A model generated the notes under the pieces. It made no database searches, had not been told where the DNA came from, and was given only the letters and a program-made list of their open reading frames with translations. Shown here piece after piece: positions 22,506-34,302 of a stretch of DNA of 64,000 bases. The DNA comes from Pleurodeles waltl (taxonomy: Eukaryota > Chordata > Amphibia > Caudata > Salamandridae), in the NCBI RefSeq assembly GCF_031143425.1, contig NC_090448.1, positions 336,529,177 through 336,593,176 on the forward strand. The letters run 5' to 3'. The number at the start of each line of letters is the position of its first letter. Positions within the stretch are counted from its first letter, which is position 1. The position numbers and the translations under genes are program-made.

Positions 22506-24640
22506 GCAGAATATTTCTGGTGATTAAGCCTGAAATACCCCTTTAAGGAATTCTTTTATTTGCCTGTCTGACCACAAGGACTTTTGGTTCCTAGGCCGTG
22601 TGAATCTTGAAATTGCCACCAGATGTACTCTAACCAGCCTATGAGATAGTCCGGACTGAGCCAAGGATAGTAGGTACATCTGGTGAAGAGAAAGGGTGAC
22701 ACTTGTTCAAAGAACATCAACTAGAAAATCTTAATTATTTTGCCTTGTATGACTTATTTGTGTACTATGCCCTGGCTTTTGCCAGAATGTCTCTGAGATA
22801 TTGAGAAATATTTAGTTGGTCAAATTCATTGTATTTAGGATCCATAAGGCTAACCTGAGAGATTCCGGGTTTGGGTGTGTCACCTGTTCGTTGTTCCTGT
22901 ATAGTAATCCTGGGACAGGGTTGAGTGGTACATGATGAGGTTGTTATGACATAAGAAGAAGCTCTGGGTACCAAAACTGTCTTGGCCACACCAGAGCTAT
23001 CAGAATAATACGACACAGTTCTCTTTTCATCTTGTTCAGCATTCTCTGAACGAAGTGTATTGGTGGAAAAGTATACAAAACATGATATTTGGTGTGCATT
23101 TCCCCATGATCTCTTCTGTTCTGTTCAGTAATACTGGCATTTATTGTTTGAAGGGGGTAGCAAATGGATCTAGGGACGGTGTTCCCCATTTGCTCAATAT
23201 TTTGCTGAGTTAAATTTCCAACAGCTCCCAAACGTGGCATTCGTTCAGAGGCCTGCTCAATTTGTCTGCCCACTGGTTTTCCTTGCCTTGAACATGCTCT
23301 GCTTTTATGGAGACCCTGTGATGGAGACACCAATTACATATGTCCTTTGCCTCCCTGGACAGAAGACATGATCTTGGTCCACCTTGCTTGTTTAAATAGA
23401 ACATTGTGGTTGTGCTGTCTGATGGAATCAAGACATTTGACCGATTGACTCTTGCAAGAAAAACTCGGAGCACCAAGGCTACCGCTTTCAGTTCTAGGAA
23501 ATGTATATGTTTCTTCTTTTCCTCATCTGATCACTTTCTATACACTTCCAGATCCTGGAAATGTGCTCCCAAGCCTTCAATGGAAGTGTCTGTCATTATG
23601 ACATAACTTAGTGGCTTCACTAGGAACGTTGACCCCAACTTAATGTTGACATCCCTTGTCCACCATTGCACAGCAGTCCCCATTTATGCTGTTATACAGA
23701 TGACATTGTCAAATGATCCTGTGTCTTGTGTATATTGCTTGCTTGAGTTGTTCCTGCAGTGGCCTCGTGTACAAACAGCAGTTTGGGATGAGAGGAATGC
23801 ATGATGATACCACTCCTAGGAATGATTTGAATTGCCTGACTGAAGTGGACTTTTTTCTTGAAAGGGTAGGCACTAATATTATTTTTTGCAATTCTTTATT
23901 TGTCTGATACACATTGCAAGTTTTTGTATCCAGAACCACCCCCAGAAATGTAATTGATGTGCCAGCAATGGCACACTATTTCGCCTTGTTTATTTGGACC
24001 CATGATCTTCAAAAGTTGAAAGCAAGTAGAACTCATTGCAGCCCTGTGCAAATTTGCAATCGTTGAGGTGAAGAAATACCTGATGGTCGTTTAATCTCAG
24101 GTAAATTGCTACCAGTGCCATGCATTTGGTGAATATTCTTGGGGCAGACTTTAATCTGAGAGGTAGGACACTGAATTGGTAGTGACATCTGGCCACCTCG
24201 AATCTAAGCTACCTCCTGTGATTTACATGTATGGGGATATGGAAATGGGTGTCCGGATGATCCAGCAACGTCATGTGGTCTCCTGAGTTTAACAACTGAG
24301 TGATAACTTGTAGCATAATCATGCTGAATGATTGTCTTTTGAGTTACTTGTTGAGCTGCCTCAGATCCAACACCTGTCTCCATTTTTCATTCTTCTTCTT
24401 CAGCAGAAAGAAGTTGGAGTAGAAACCTGTGTGTATGCAATTTTGTGTGGGACTTCTGCTATTGCTCTCTTCAATATCAGAGATTTGATTTCCTCTCTTA
24501 ACAGATGAAGATGCTGGTATGACCTCCTGATAGACAGAGGATTTGGAGATTTCTGGGTAAATTATAGTGTGTGTCCATACATTATGATGTCTAAGACCCA
24601 ATAGTCTAAAGAGATGGACTTCCAATTTTCGTAATAGTTG
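22506..24640 (-). pseudogene. DIRS-1 pol: reverse transcriptase, RNase H, N-terminal tyrosine recombinase
   Basis: Minus-strand pieces in order. The RT start is GFYSNFFLLKKKNEKWRQVL with DLRQLNK (about 24425-24344). Motif A region reads LDHPDTHFHIPIH near 24260. Then QFSVLPLRLKSAPRIFTKC (about 24180-24115), and catalytic motif C reads HLND where YLDD is normal (near 24070). RNase H gives TTTMFYLNKQGGPRS and GKENQWADKLSR (23476-23250) and FPPIHFVQRML with WPRQFWYPELLLMS (about 23075-22945). The recombinase N-terminus is at 22860-22765 and VRVHLVAISRFT to FLKGVF at 22640-22540. The catalytic half is missing, being cut off at PLE-C. Confidence 0.85.
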
Positions 24641-25387
24641 TTGAGACTGTCTCTGAAATTCAAGGGAGGCAAAACTATAGAGGCAACCGGTGTCACTTTT
24701 TTGTCACTGTCTCCTCAAGGACCCCTGACTTTTTCCTGCGGCTGGAGCTCTTCTCCTACCTGATGTCTGGAGAAAGCTGTTGTCTGTGCAGGTCTAAATT
24801 GCTGAGAGAACTGCAGAGGATATCCCTGCAACTGTTGGTTATACAGTTTATATTGTTAAGGTTGGTATCCCTCTCTCAATAAATATTATCCTCTGCTTCT
24901 ACCTCCTTGAAAAGATTGAAACCTTCTCTGTTGCGGTACTCCCAATGACCTTGCAGTCTCTGTGTCAGCCTTGATAGATTGTAAGGCGTCATTGATGTGC
25001 TCTCCGAATAAAGCTTCTCCGTTGTAAGGCATGTCCAATTGTTTTGACTGCACTTCAGGTCTGAATGAAGTTGTCTTTAGCCATTCGTGCCTTCTCAAGA
25101 CCACTGCTCCAGCCATTAGTCTGAAACCGCTGAGGGCTACATCCGTAGCTGTATCTATTATTTCCAAGAATGTCCTTTCCCTTTCTTGGAGGATAGCTCT
25201 AGCCTATTGTCTTTTATCCTCTGGTAGAGACTCTAAGAGTTAAGTCTGACCCCATCTTATAGTCAAACCTACCCATTATGGCCAGGGCATTGGACACATT
25301 AATGGTGATCACCACCCTGGCAGAGAAACGCTCCCCTATGTTCTCTAATCTCCTACCTTCCTTATCCTGAGGCGCTGAACCGGGTGT

Positions 25388-26190
25388 TGTCAGTTTTTTT
25401 TTATCTCCATTGTGTGACGCCGCACACTACCACAGTGTCTCTCCATCACACCGTGGTCAAGCCGGCAATCTGTGTTTCGGGACGCCGGCACCACCGCAGC
25501 CCATTTTTCTGTCTTAATTTTGCTGCAGTGCGGCCCAGAAGACACATTTCATGTCTTGGGTCGCGCCGCTGCCCCTGCCAGCCTCCCTGTTTTTCCCCCT
25601 ACCCACCTCTTTGGGTTTTTTCCTCTTCTTTCCCCATTTTGCTTTTTGTTTTTTCTTCTGTCTTCATTTCTTCTTTTTTCTTGGTCTCCATATTGTCTTA
25701 TTCCTTGGTGTTCTTCTTCCCAGCATGCCTTTTTCCTTTTCCTTTTCCTTTTCTACTTGGTCTTTTTTCCTATTCATTTCTATATGGTCTTTCCCAATCC
25801 CAGATGGTGTCGTACTTTCTTCCTGTTGTGTCACTTATTGTTTTCCGATATATAAGCACTGCAGCTCCTTTCTTCCTTGCGTTGCAAACACTTCCACATC
25901 GGTGGTGATACTCGCACCTGTTTTCTGTTTTTTCCGTGTTCCTGCTTCTTCCTGTAAGATTATATTCTATTTTTTCCCTTTTTCATAGTTTTTTTCCTCT
26001 TTTTCAGGATTTTCTGTGGTAGAGGTTTTCCCCAATTTTTTTGTGTTTTTCCTCTGGGACTCCTTCTGGAGGGTACGATCTGCCTTGGCATCTTTTTCAG
26101 TCAGCAGCACCATGGCTACTAGAAAGGGTTGCCCCTATCTTGGCCAGTCCAGAATCAGTAAAAGACCGGGTGTGCCTTCAAGTTCTTCAG
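25388..26190. other. Pyrimidine-rich insert in DIRS-1 gag, unidentified
   Basis: The gag frame breaks on both sides. The + strand is strongly C/T-rich from 25500 to 26060 (runs of TTTTCC, CTTTTC). The downstream ATG at 26111 in a CACCATGGC context opens a short Lys/Arg/Ser-rich frame. This could be the leader and start codon of another retroelement in the opposite orientation. I cannot name it. Confidence 0.4.
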
Positions 26191-26481
26191 CCTACGGTGG
26201 TAAGAGACATGCAGACCGTGACAGTTTGTGCTGCCTGCATATGAATTGGGTTCCGGGTGACCAATAAGGCAGGCTGTAGAATTTACAGGACCCTTGTATT
26301 TTTGATCAAGTCTCAGTATTACTGCTAATGTAACATGGTTCTTCGTGACCTTAGGTCCCTCACCCCAAATGTAGTTGACAATTAGTATGGATCTTACCAA
26401 TTCTTTTATTTGGCTCTTTAAAAACTTACAAAAACATTCTGTTAGCTCACAGAGACTCTGGGCTTTGTATAGATTTCGACT

Positions 26482-26611
26482 GAGGGGTTATTCCGTCACA
26501 ATGGTGACGGCTATCCCGTCTGCTGAAATCTAAATCCCATTGTTTCCTATGGGATTTAGATTGTGGTGGGTGGGATATCTGTCACTGTTGTAATGGAGTA
26601 ACCCCCCCACT
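26482..26611. mobile_element. Short palindromic MITE in DIRS-1 gag
   Basis: Ends are inverted: GGGGTTATTCC on the left and GGGGTTACTCC on the reverse of the right. An internal perfect palindrome is AATCCCAT...ATGGGATT around 26530-26560. Same general type as 3407-3597. The target duplication is not clean. Confidence 0.7.
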
Positions 26612-28229
26612 GAAATCTAAATCAGGCCGCCTCTTTAGAACGGAATGAAATCCCCCTATATCATCTGGCGACGAGCTGGCCACAGGAGGTGTTGGTGGAA
26701 CCGATATAGGGGTCAAGTAATCATCCTATTCACTACCTGTGGTAGTTGGTTGATCTTGTCTTATCACGCCCACTTCAGGTTCATCTTTGTCATCTCCATG
26801 ATCAACCTAGTCATCATGAATGGTGATAGTATATAGCTTGGTTGCAAGATGTCTTTACCGTGCACTAGCCGGGTTGCCTGTTGTGACAACATTTCTGCTT
26901 GTGGCACCCCAACTTTAACTTGTTTTGAAGGTGTGACTTCCTTTTCAGGAAAGCTTTTATAATAGCCCTACAATATTAGACAGAGATCTGTCACTAGGGC
27001 TCCTGGGCCTTGCATTATAGGTTTTTGTGGTGGTTGTTCATAGAGAAATTCCTCATTAGGAACAAACTAAAGGAATTTCTCATTTGTTTTCTACTCACCT
27101 TGCAGTCTGTCTTTAAGTGAAAAATCACATTGTGAATATTCAGATTCATCTTGGCATTTTACATGTATTTGTGATGGACTTGTGGCATCTCCAAAAGACC
27201 CTTCATCATCCTCTTCATCCAATCCTCTCCTTTCTAGAAGACAAACTGGTGGCACAGGTTAAACCTTGCTAGGAGAAGTTATTTCTGGCTGTATGGCTGG
27301 GGGCACTAGTGACCATTGATGTGTCCGCTGACCAAGTAGTAGTCGAGAATAATGCTTTTGGCTTCAACGGCCATCTCTTCACTGTTGTTGTTGAAACTGA
27401 AATTGACGGCGGCACCCACTACGCATCCGTTGACGGTGCAATAGATGGTGCAGCAATTGTTCTGCCCTGACGAGGAGAGTGACATTAACAGTCTTGCAGG
27501 CAACTATGACATCGTCGACACAGGTCTTACAATCGCCATATCCATACACACGGTAGATGTCGTTGAAGCCATCTTTGCCGTCGACGGTTTAACCAGCGAC
27601 TTCCCTTATTTTTCTGAGGCTGGCTTCCTGGTGTCAGCAAAGGCCAATGTTCTTTCAAAAGGCTTTGATGGCTCTGATAGTGATGCCTTTTGTTTTGTTA
27701 AGCCTTGAGGTGCAGGGGAAGATAGCTTTTCCAGTTCTGGCTTCTTCTTAACTGTCATTTTATGAATCTTTTTAGGCAGTTCACTGAGGAGCTTTCTAGG
27801 TCTTTCCCTCTACATTGTCCTTATTACCTTAGAAGAGAACCCTTCATCTCCAAAGACTGGAGTTTCAGACGCTTTTGTTTTTTGAAGCCATAATAATAGT
27901 CTTGCCTGTGTGACTTTGAGAGTTTTTGCAGAAAATGTCCTGCAGTATTTGCAGTCCATGGATTTGTGATGCGGGCACAGGCAGTACAGGTACTTATTCT
28001 GACGATCTTCAGAGAATAACCTAATTTTCCCGCAGGTCTTACATGGACGAAACAAACCTTTCTTTGAACCTTCTGACACGGTGAGAAAAAAACTGTCAGA
28101 GTAGCCAGTATACTCCTCTATTAGAAAAAAAGTTCACCTGGAGGTCATAGATGTGACAAAGTCAAATTCTGAAGAGATAACTGAACAGAGCTCAGGGAGA
28201 CTCCTTCTCATACGATGTGCGGTAAGAAA

Positions 28230-28476
28230 TATGCAGTGTAGTGCCAATGGACAGGAGGAATGCGACTGAAGCCTATTTCTGATTGGTTGAACTTTGGTTG
28301 TGCTCAAAATGATGTGGGTTGATACACAATCCAGAGGGATATGTACGTATAGTCTAAGGTAACAGAGTTTTTACTACTAGTTACAATTACCACAGGCCTC
28401 CCGTCTCAACGACCTGGAAGATTCAAGCATGTGAATCTATGAAAAAGATTCATTACTGGAGAACTAGAAACTGATC
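28230..28476. repeat. DIRS-1 right inverted terminal repeat
   Basis: Reverse complement of 4320-4570 with moderate divergence, including shared AACCAATCAGAAATAGGCTT and GTAATTGTAACTAGTAG (written as on the left copy). The 5' leader of DIRS-1 (28080-28229) lies between it and gag. Confidence 0.85.
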
Positions 28477-29430
28477 AGCATTGTATCTTATTATTCCAAT
28501 TCTATTTTGTGTAGCAAATGGTCTACCCACTTCACTGATAAAGTTAAAGCACCAAACTCAGAGGATTCTTGGGGGCAATCTGCTCTCACCTATTTCAAGG
28601 TAAACTCATGCCATCACTATTACAAACAATTTTGTTTGCTGCACATTTCCTTTACCTCACCCCAAGTAGACTTTTTAAATTAAAACTGAGAGACTCCACC
28701 ACTTGCTGGTCATGTAAAACAGTGCAGAGCGATTCAGAACACACATTCTTTTCATGTACGCTGCTTAACTCTTACTGGAACTAAATCTCAGCTCAAATCA
28801 AATAAGCAACATTTTTAATACAACTATCTCACTAGACTTCTCAACCATCATACACGATCCGTATGAATCAATGACGCCACTGGTGCGTTCAGACCTGGAC
28901 CTCTCCTTCCTTGCACTTAAAGGTATTCTTTTAGACTGGAAAGACACTAACAATGTCTCCTATCACACCTATTAAGTGTGGGTCACATACCTCAGAAGTA
29001 CACATGTAACCTAATCACAATCAGAAAGGAATCACATTATCTCTCAACACATTTGGAAAACCCTGGACTCCTTTATTTTCAAGACATCTTGCTCTCCTTT
29101 TCTATTATTTCCTGTTTCTTTCTTTTTCCACCCTCTTCTCTATTCTTCCCCTTCCCTATGTTCTTGTTGTCTTTTTATTGTTTTTTTCCGGATGATACTT
29201 GGTTGTTTAATGACTGTTTGCCTATATTCTCTAGTGCAACACAGCTTGAACTTAGGGTCACTACACAATCCATGGCGTGTTCATATCACTGCACCTTATC
29301 CTTAAAAGCCACTGTTCATATTGTATCTGCTTTGTTTAATTCCAAGTGCTGGAAACTATTATGCATTGTCATTTGGTGATGGAATGTTTTTGTATTACAG
29401 TAAACATCAACAAAATGTTTTGGAATAAAA
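28477..29430 (+). pseudogene. L1 ORF2 C-terminus and 3' region
   Basis: Last part of the L1 that begins at 348. The frame at 28569-28784 contains YLTPSRLFKLKLRDST, CWSCKT and HTFFSCTLLNSYWN. These match the L1 C-terminal Cys-rich block (CWxC...H...SC...W). After about 28975 the sequence is non-coding 3' region. This links across the 24-kb DIRS-1 insertion to the sequence ending at 4310. Confidence 0.8.
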
Positions 29431-29439
29431 AGATAAACT

Positions 29440-29660
29440 CAGTCCTGTTTATTTTAAGGGAAACATGCTACATAAAAAAAGATCGCTTTATTAAAAAGCA
29501 ATCACAGACATGGTGGTCTGTTGACCACTGAGATGGCTGCATTTGTAGTGAGTTGCAATTTGTGACCTAGTTCAATAATATTCGTGAAGTAGGTCAAATT
29601 GTGACCCTCTACTAATCAATAATTTGAGAATTGACCTATGAGTACATAGGTTTATTTGCT
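29440..29660. mobile_element. MITE fragment related to 56124-56838
   Basis: Shares GCAATCACAGACATGGTGGTCTG and neighbouring order with 56580-56615 (given here in parts: GCAATCACAGACATGG, then TGGTCTG). It also shares a GAAGTAGGTC/GAGGTAGGTC block. Only the internal part is present and no inverted ends are seen. Confidence 0.55.
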
Positions 29661-29769
29661 TCCTGTCCGAGTACATCGGCTCCACTACTGGCTGCACAAA
29701 GTACTGGAAGATAACCAAATAATTATTTGCCCGCTTAACGCCAAGCAGGTTTTTCAGCTCGGATGAATG

Positions 29770-30200
29770 TCAGTTCCTTTTCCAAGTATTTGAACGCTCA
29801 GAGGTCGACCCTGAATTTTGTTACTGGGTGAAACTACTTTATACAAAATCCATAGCACCATTTAGGGTTGATGGTACCCTTTGCTCAACATTTCAGCTGA
29901 CAAAAGGTACGTATCAGGGATATTCTTTTCTCTACTCCTGCTCACCACAATGTTTAATTTGCTGTCCTGCTGGGTTAGAATTTCTTTTGAAATACACAGG
30001 TTCAGAATGGAGGGAGGAGATGAGGGCAGAATCTTACTCTTCGTGGACAAAACCCTCTTGTATGTGAAAATACCAGTGCATGTAATTCCTGGGCAATGGC
30101 ACGGTTTTATTGACTATGGGGAATACTCAGGCCAACTGTTCCAAACCAATTTTATAGTTGGGAAAAGGATCAATTGGCCCAGAGATGTGTCAGTATGAGT
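29770..30200 (+). pseudogene. Second L1 fragment: RT palm domain
   Basis: A frame at 29790-30067 gives FCYWVKLLYTKSIAPFRVDG, then FQLTKGTYQGYSF, matching L1 RT motif B (GTRQGCPLSP) in a mutated form. The shifted frame near 30020-30070 gives LLFVDKTLLYVK where L1 has LYADDxLLY, so the catalytic box is destroyed. It cannot be part of the first L1, whose C-terminus lies just upstream, so this is a separate copy. Confidence 0.75.
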
Positions 30201-30369
30201 CAAATTGGGTTAATGTACATGAGGATAGATGTGAGCTGGGGATTTTTTTTTTAAATGTAACCTGACAACACATTGGCAGGCCTTCAGGCAGATATGATAC
30301 ATTGGAGGATGTTGCCACTCCTTCTGGGTACACCAGTCGCCTTTCACATACGTCCTCAAAACAACCCTG

Positions 30370-31440
30370 CGTAGTTTCTGAAATCAATCAATCAGTTCTT
30401 CCAAAAGGCAACTACTCACCACTAAGGGTCTCAAGACGCTGTGGGGGTTAGGTCTTCTGTGATACAGACTGATAGCCAGGTCTCAAGGTCCTTCATGAAT
30501 TGAGGTAACGATGGTGAGTGCCTGAGGTGAAGAGGCAAGGAGTTCCAGGTCTTCAGTTTGAGGTGGGCGAAGGATCTTCCTCCAGCTGAGGAATTCCGTA
30601 TGCGGGGTACGGTGCCCAGTGCCTCTTGAGTGGAGCGGAGAGGTCTGGCCCTGGAGTAGAAGATTATGCGATGGTTAAGGTAGGTAGGTTTTAAGTTGTG
30701 GAGAGCCTTGTATGCGTGGATGAGGAGTTTGAAGTTGATCCTTTTCTCAACGGGGAGCCAGTGGAGGTCTTTCAAGTGTTTGGTAATGTGTTTGTGGTGG
30801 GGATGTTCAGGATGAGTCTGTAGTTTCTTCATATTCTTCTGGGTGGTGCCTGCATAGAGGGCATTGTCATAGTCAAGCCTGCTGGTGACTGGGGGGTGAG
30901 TTACGGTCTTGCAGCAGCCGTTTGGGATCCATTTGCAGATTATCCGGAGACGTCAGAGTGTGTGGAAACAGAAAGATGTGACAGAGTTGATCTGCTGGGT
31001 CACTGCGAGAGGTGAGTCCAGGATGAAGCTGAGGTTGCATGCGTGGTTCTTTGGGGTGGGGGGAGGGGTGCCCAGTGTTGCAGGCCACCAGGAATCGACC
31101 CAGGCGAATGTGGAGGGTCCCAGGATGAGGATCTCGGTCTTGTCTGAGTTGAGCTTGAGGCAGCTCTCCTTCATCCAGGCGGTGACAGCTTCCATCTCGT
31201 TGTGGAAGTTCTTCTTGGCAGTTGTAGGGTTTTAAGTCAGTGAGATGATTAGCTGGATGTTGTTGGCATAGGAGACGTTGTTCAGTCCATGGCTTCTGAC
31301 AATGGACATGAGCGGAGCCATGTAGAAGTTTAAGTGTGTGGTAAAGCTCCAAGATAAGCAGTTCACGGTGTTCAAAGTGGAGGTTCTACTCACACTGCTG
31401 TACATGGTTCTAGGTATTTTGAATGACAATTAACTGATTA
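30370..31440 (-). pseudogene. L2/CR1-like LINE, C-terminal half of RT protein
   Basis: The clearest minus-strand frame (30832-30431) contains HWLPVEKRINFKLLIHAYKAL, then VPRIRNSSAGGRSF and KTWNSLPLHLR. These are characteristic of the C-terminus of L2/CR1 (Jockey superfamily) proteins. The frame at 31195-30953 contains LKLNSDKTEILILG, which follows the RT catalytic box. 5'-truncated and broken. It is the same family group as 32672-34084 but clearly older. Confidence 0.85.
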
Positions 31441-32257
31441 AAGAAAGCTGACTGTTCTCTTGGGATCAATGTATGCAAGAATGACATATCAAGTGAATGG
31501 GGTAATGTGAAATGTCCTACCCAGATGCATAGGCCAATGTGTAGATACGGAAAGAGTAGTACATGAAAGCAGCGACTGTCCGCATAAGTTTTGGCAAATG
31601 TGGGAGCCATGGATAGCCATGGATAGCATATCTTGGGCTTGGATGAACAGAGAAGGAAAGAGTCTGAGACATGATTCCTGTTTAAATGCAGATGAGCATA
31701 GAGCAACAGTCAGCGCCATTGGCAGGAATGATATGATCAAGTACATCCTGTTGCATTTCAGCAAACTGCTCAATTACCACAAACATAGTGACACTCATAC
31801 TGTGTTGTGGACTTTTCTTGTGACCCTTAGTTTTGTTGGTTTATGTTGGTTTATGTTTAATGCATGTTAAAACAGATATCTTGGACCACCTTAGGCCCTG
31901 ACCTACTCTGAGTAAAAACCAATGAAACTATTGAAATATGTAGGGTCCGATGTGATCCTTACATAAATTTGATATACGCATCTACATGGATGAATATGGG
32001 ACCGATTACAGAATACTAAATAGACCAGAGGGCCAGTAAAAGTTAGATTAGGGTACACTGTGTAGGTCCAATGAATGCCACTGACACATAGAAACCACAC
32101 AATGGCACTGCCACTGACACATAGAAACCAAAAAGCAAGAAACATGTCGACCATCACCAAATAAATGTGGACTTTTATGGGATAATGATATCCCATAGCC
32201 CTATTCTTCTTTTAACTTTACCCTGGATAGTGTAAATAATGAATAAAAATCACCAAG
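31441..32257. other. Intronic sequence, nothing recognised
   Basis: Short overlapping frames on both strands (31410-31870) share no motif with known proteins. A GCCACTGACACATAGAAACCA unit (given in parts: CCACTGACACATAG, AAACCA) occurs twice at about 32076-32132, a small tandem duplication. Otherwise I see nothing. Confidence 0.5.
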
Positions 32258-32671
32258 GCCCTCATTATGAACACAGTGGTTTTCACTGCCGTGTTCAGGC
32301 CGGCGTTCATTCTACTAAGAGCCAGCCCCACTAGGATCCCGCAGGCCGCATAATAAACATTTTGCTGGGCCGGCCGGCGGAAACATTATTTCTGCCGACG
32401 GCCCAGCAGAATGCCTGGCCGGGACATTGCCAGTGGCTCCATATGGAGCCGCCGTCAATGCCTCTGTGCGGCGGGTGCAGCTGCACCCATCGCGCAGATC
32501 ACTGCCTGTAAATCGGGCAGTGACCTGCACGATGGGGCACTGCACAGGGGCCCATGCCCTGCCCATGCCAAGTGCATGGGCAGTGCAGGGGCCCCCAGGG
32601 GGCCCCCAGGAACCCCTTCTGCCAGCCTTTCCCCTGGCGGGTTCAACTGGGGGCAGTAAGGATCATTATCC

Positions 32672-34084
32672 TTACTATCCCCTTCCGCCCCATCTCTCTC
32701 CTGCCTTTCCCTGCCAAGGTAATAGAGAAGACCGTCAACAAACAACTGACCACCTTCCTGAAAAAACAACAACCTGCTCGACCCTTCACAAACCGGATTC
32801 CGAACCAACCACAGCATGGAAACCGCCCTTATCTCAGTCACAGACGACATCAGAACCCTGATGGACAACGGTGAAACAGTCGCCCTCATCCTCCTCGACC
32901 TCTCGGCGGCCTTCGACACCGTCTGTCACCGCACCCTAATCACCCGCCTCCGCTCCACCGGGATCCAAGGCCAGGCCCTGGACTGGATCGCCTCCTTCCT
33001 CTCAAACCGCTCCCAAAGAGTTTACCTCCCAACCGTTTCGCTCAGACCCCACCGAGATCATCTGCGGCGTACCTCAAGGCTCATCGCTCAGCCCGACACT
33101 CTTCAATGTCTACATGAGGCCCCTCGCCAACATCGTACGCAAGCACGACATCATCATCACCTCCTACGCCGACGACACCCAACTTATACTCTCCCTCACC
33201 AAGGACCCCGCCAGCGCCAAGACCAACCTACAAGAGGGTATGAAGGACGTCACAGATTGGATGAGGCTCAGCCGCCTAAAGCTGAACTCTGACAAAACGG
33301 AAGTCCTCATCCTCGGCAACACCCCGCCCGCCTGGGACGACTCCTGGTGGCCCACGGCCCTCGGCACTGCAACGACCCCCACAGACCACGCCCGCAACCT
33401 CGGCTTCATCTTGGACCCCCTTTTCACCATGACCAAGCAAGTCAACGCTGTGTCCTCCGCCTGCTTCCTCACCCTCCACATGCTCCGCAAGATCTTCCGC
33501 TGGATCCCCGCCGACACTAGAAAAACCGTGACCCACGCCCTCGTCACGAGCCGCCTGGACTACGGCAACACCCTCTACCCTGGGACCACCACCAAACTCC
33601 AAAATCGCCTGCAACGCATTAAAAACGCCTCGGCCCGCCTCATCCTCGACGTACCCCGCAACAGCCACATCTCCGCACACCTGAGACACCTGCATTGGCT
33701 CCCAGTCAGCAAAAGGATCACCTATCGACTTCTCACCCACGCACACAAAGCCCTCCACAACAAGGGACCGGAATACCTCAACCGACGCCTCAGCTTCTAC
33801 GTCCCCACCCGCCACCTCTGTTCCTCTGGCCTCGCGCTCGCTGCCGTCCCTCGCATCCGCCACTCCACGGCGGGTGGGAGGTCTTTCTCCTTCCTGGCAG
33901 CCAAGACCTGGAACTCCCTCCCCACCAGCCTCAGGACCACCCAGGACCACTCCGCTTTCCGGAGACTCCTAAAAACCTGGCTTTTCGAGCAGCAGTAACC
34001 CCCCCCTTTCCCCTAGCGCCTTGAGACCCGCCCAGGTGAGTAGCGCGTTTTATAAATGATAATGATTTGATTTGATTTGATTTG
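32672..34084 (+). pseudogene. Young L2/CR1-like LINE, 5'-truncated, RT and C-terminus
   Basis: Starts inside the RT with FRPISLLPFPAKVIEKTVNKQ near 32690-32745. Motif A is LILLDLSAAFDTV (about 32886-32925). A frameshift near 33045-33110 precedes the catalytic box SYADDTQLIL (about 33160-33190). A 294-codon open frame then runs 33114-33998 with LKLNSDKTEVLILG, SRLDYGNTLYPG, LHWLPVSKRITYRLL and KTWNSLP. The 3' end carries a TGATT repeat tail (34064-34084), a usual L2/CR1 ending. The sequence is very rich in CpG, unlike other elements here, suggesting recent arrival. Flanked by ATTATCC duplications. Not functional because of truncation and at least one frameshift. Confidence 0.9.
34064..34084 (+). 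repeat. (TGATT)n tail of the L2-like LINE
   Basis: Four tandem TGATT units at the 3' end of the LINE, directly before the target duplication. Confidence 0.9.
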
Positions 34085-34302
34085 ATTATCCGAAGGGCAG
34101 CAGCGCTGCCCTGTCGGATAATGATGCCTTCCACCATCAGGCTGCCTGTCGGAGGCAGCCTGGCGGTGGAGGACAGGCGCCTATGGCGGCCCTCAAGCTG
34201 TTTATTATATGGAAGTTCAGCCCACCATGCCGGTGGTGGGCTTGTCAGCCACCGCCGGCATGGCAGGCTGAACCACCGGGGTTCGTAATGACCCCCTAAG
34301 TC

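Larger units (their letters stand above)
24886..28079 (-). pseudogene. DIRS-1 gag (broken, with two insertions)
   Basis: The start at 28079 opens a Cys/His region (CKTCGK ... CLCPHH ... CKYC) typical of DIRS Gag N-termini. The middle includes VPPTPPVASSSPDDIGGFHS near 26730-26650 and ACLIGHPEPNSYA near 26280-26240. The C-terminal part has QDKEGRRLENIGERFSARVV near 25375-25310 and LRRHEWLKTTSF with DMPYNGEALFGEHI near 25100-25000. A MITE (26482-26611) and a pyrimidine-rich insert (about 25388-26190) interrupt it, besides stops. Role: structural protein of the retroelement particle. Confidence 0.82.
4311..28476 (-). mobile_element. DIRS-1: DIRS-like tyrosine-recombinase retrotransposon, heavily interrupted
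   Basis: Minus-strand element lying inside the L1. Its two ends are inverted copies: 4311-4570 matches the reverse complement of 28230-28476, sharing ATAGATTCACATGCTTGAAT and GAGCACAACCAAAGTTCAAC. Reading on the minus strand the order is gag (28079-24886), RT and RNase H (24640-22770), then the N-terminal part of the tyrosine recombinase (22765-22506). Everything between 4842 and 22505 is later PLE insertions and their own guests. The catalytic half of the recombinase is not found. The L1 sequence is continuous on the two sides, which fixes the insertion order. Confidence 0.85.
32258..34302. mobile_element. GC-rich Harbinger-type MITE, split by an L2-like LINE
   Basis: Left arm about 32258-32671 and right arm about 34085-34302. 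The outer ends GGCCCTCATTATG and (reverse) GGGGGTCATTACG are inverted, as in the MITE at 2298. Inside are short hairpins, for example GGCAGCAGCGCTGCC and the CACCGCCGGCATGG/CCATGCCGGTGG pair near 34225-34265. The duplicated ATTATCC (32665-32671 and 34085-34091) marks the LINE insertion. Confidence 0.75.

Noticed and set aside
26664..26700. TGGCGACGAGCTG, identical to the Gypsy-2 primer-binding site, with a similar GGAACCG downstream
   Set aside because: On the minus strand this stretch reads as good DIRS Gag (PPVASSSPDDIGG) and no LTR precedes it; taken as chance.
33164..33950. 224- and 127-codon frames on the minus strand
   Set aside because: Shadow of the CpG-rich L2-like LINE ORF on the + strand, which has the RT motifs.
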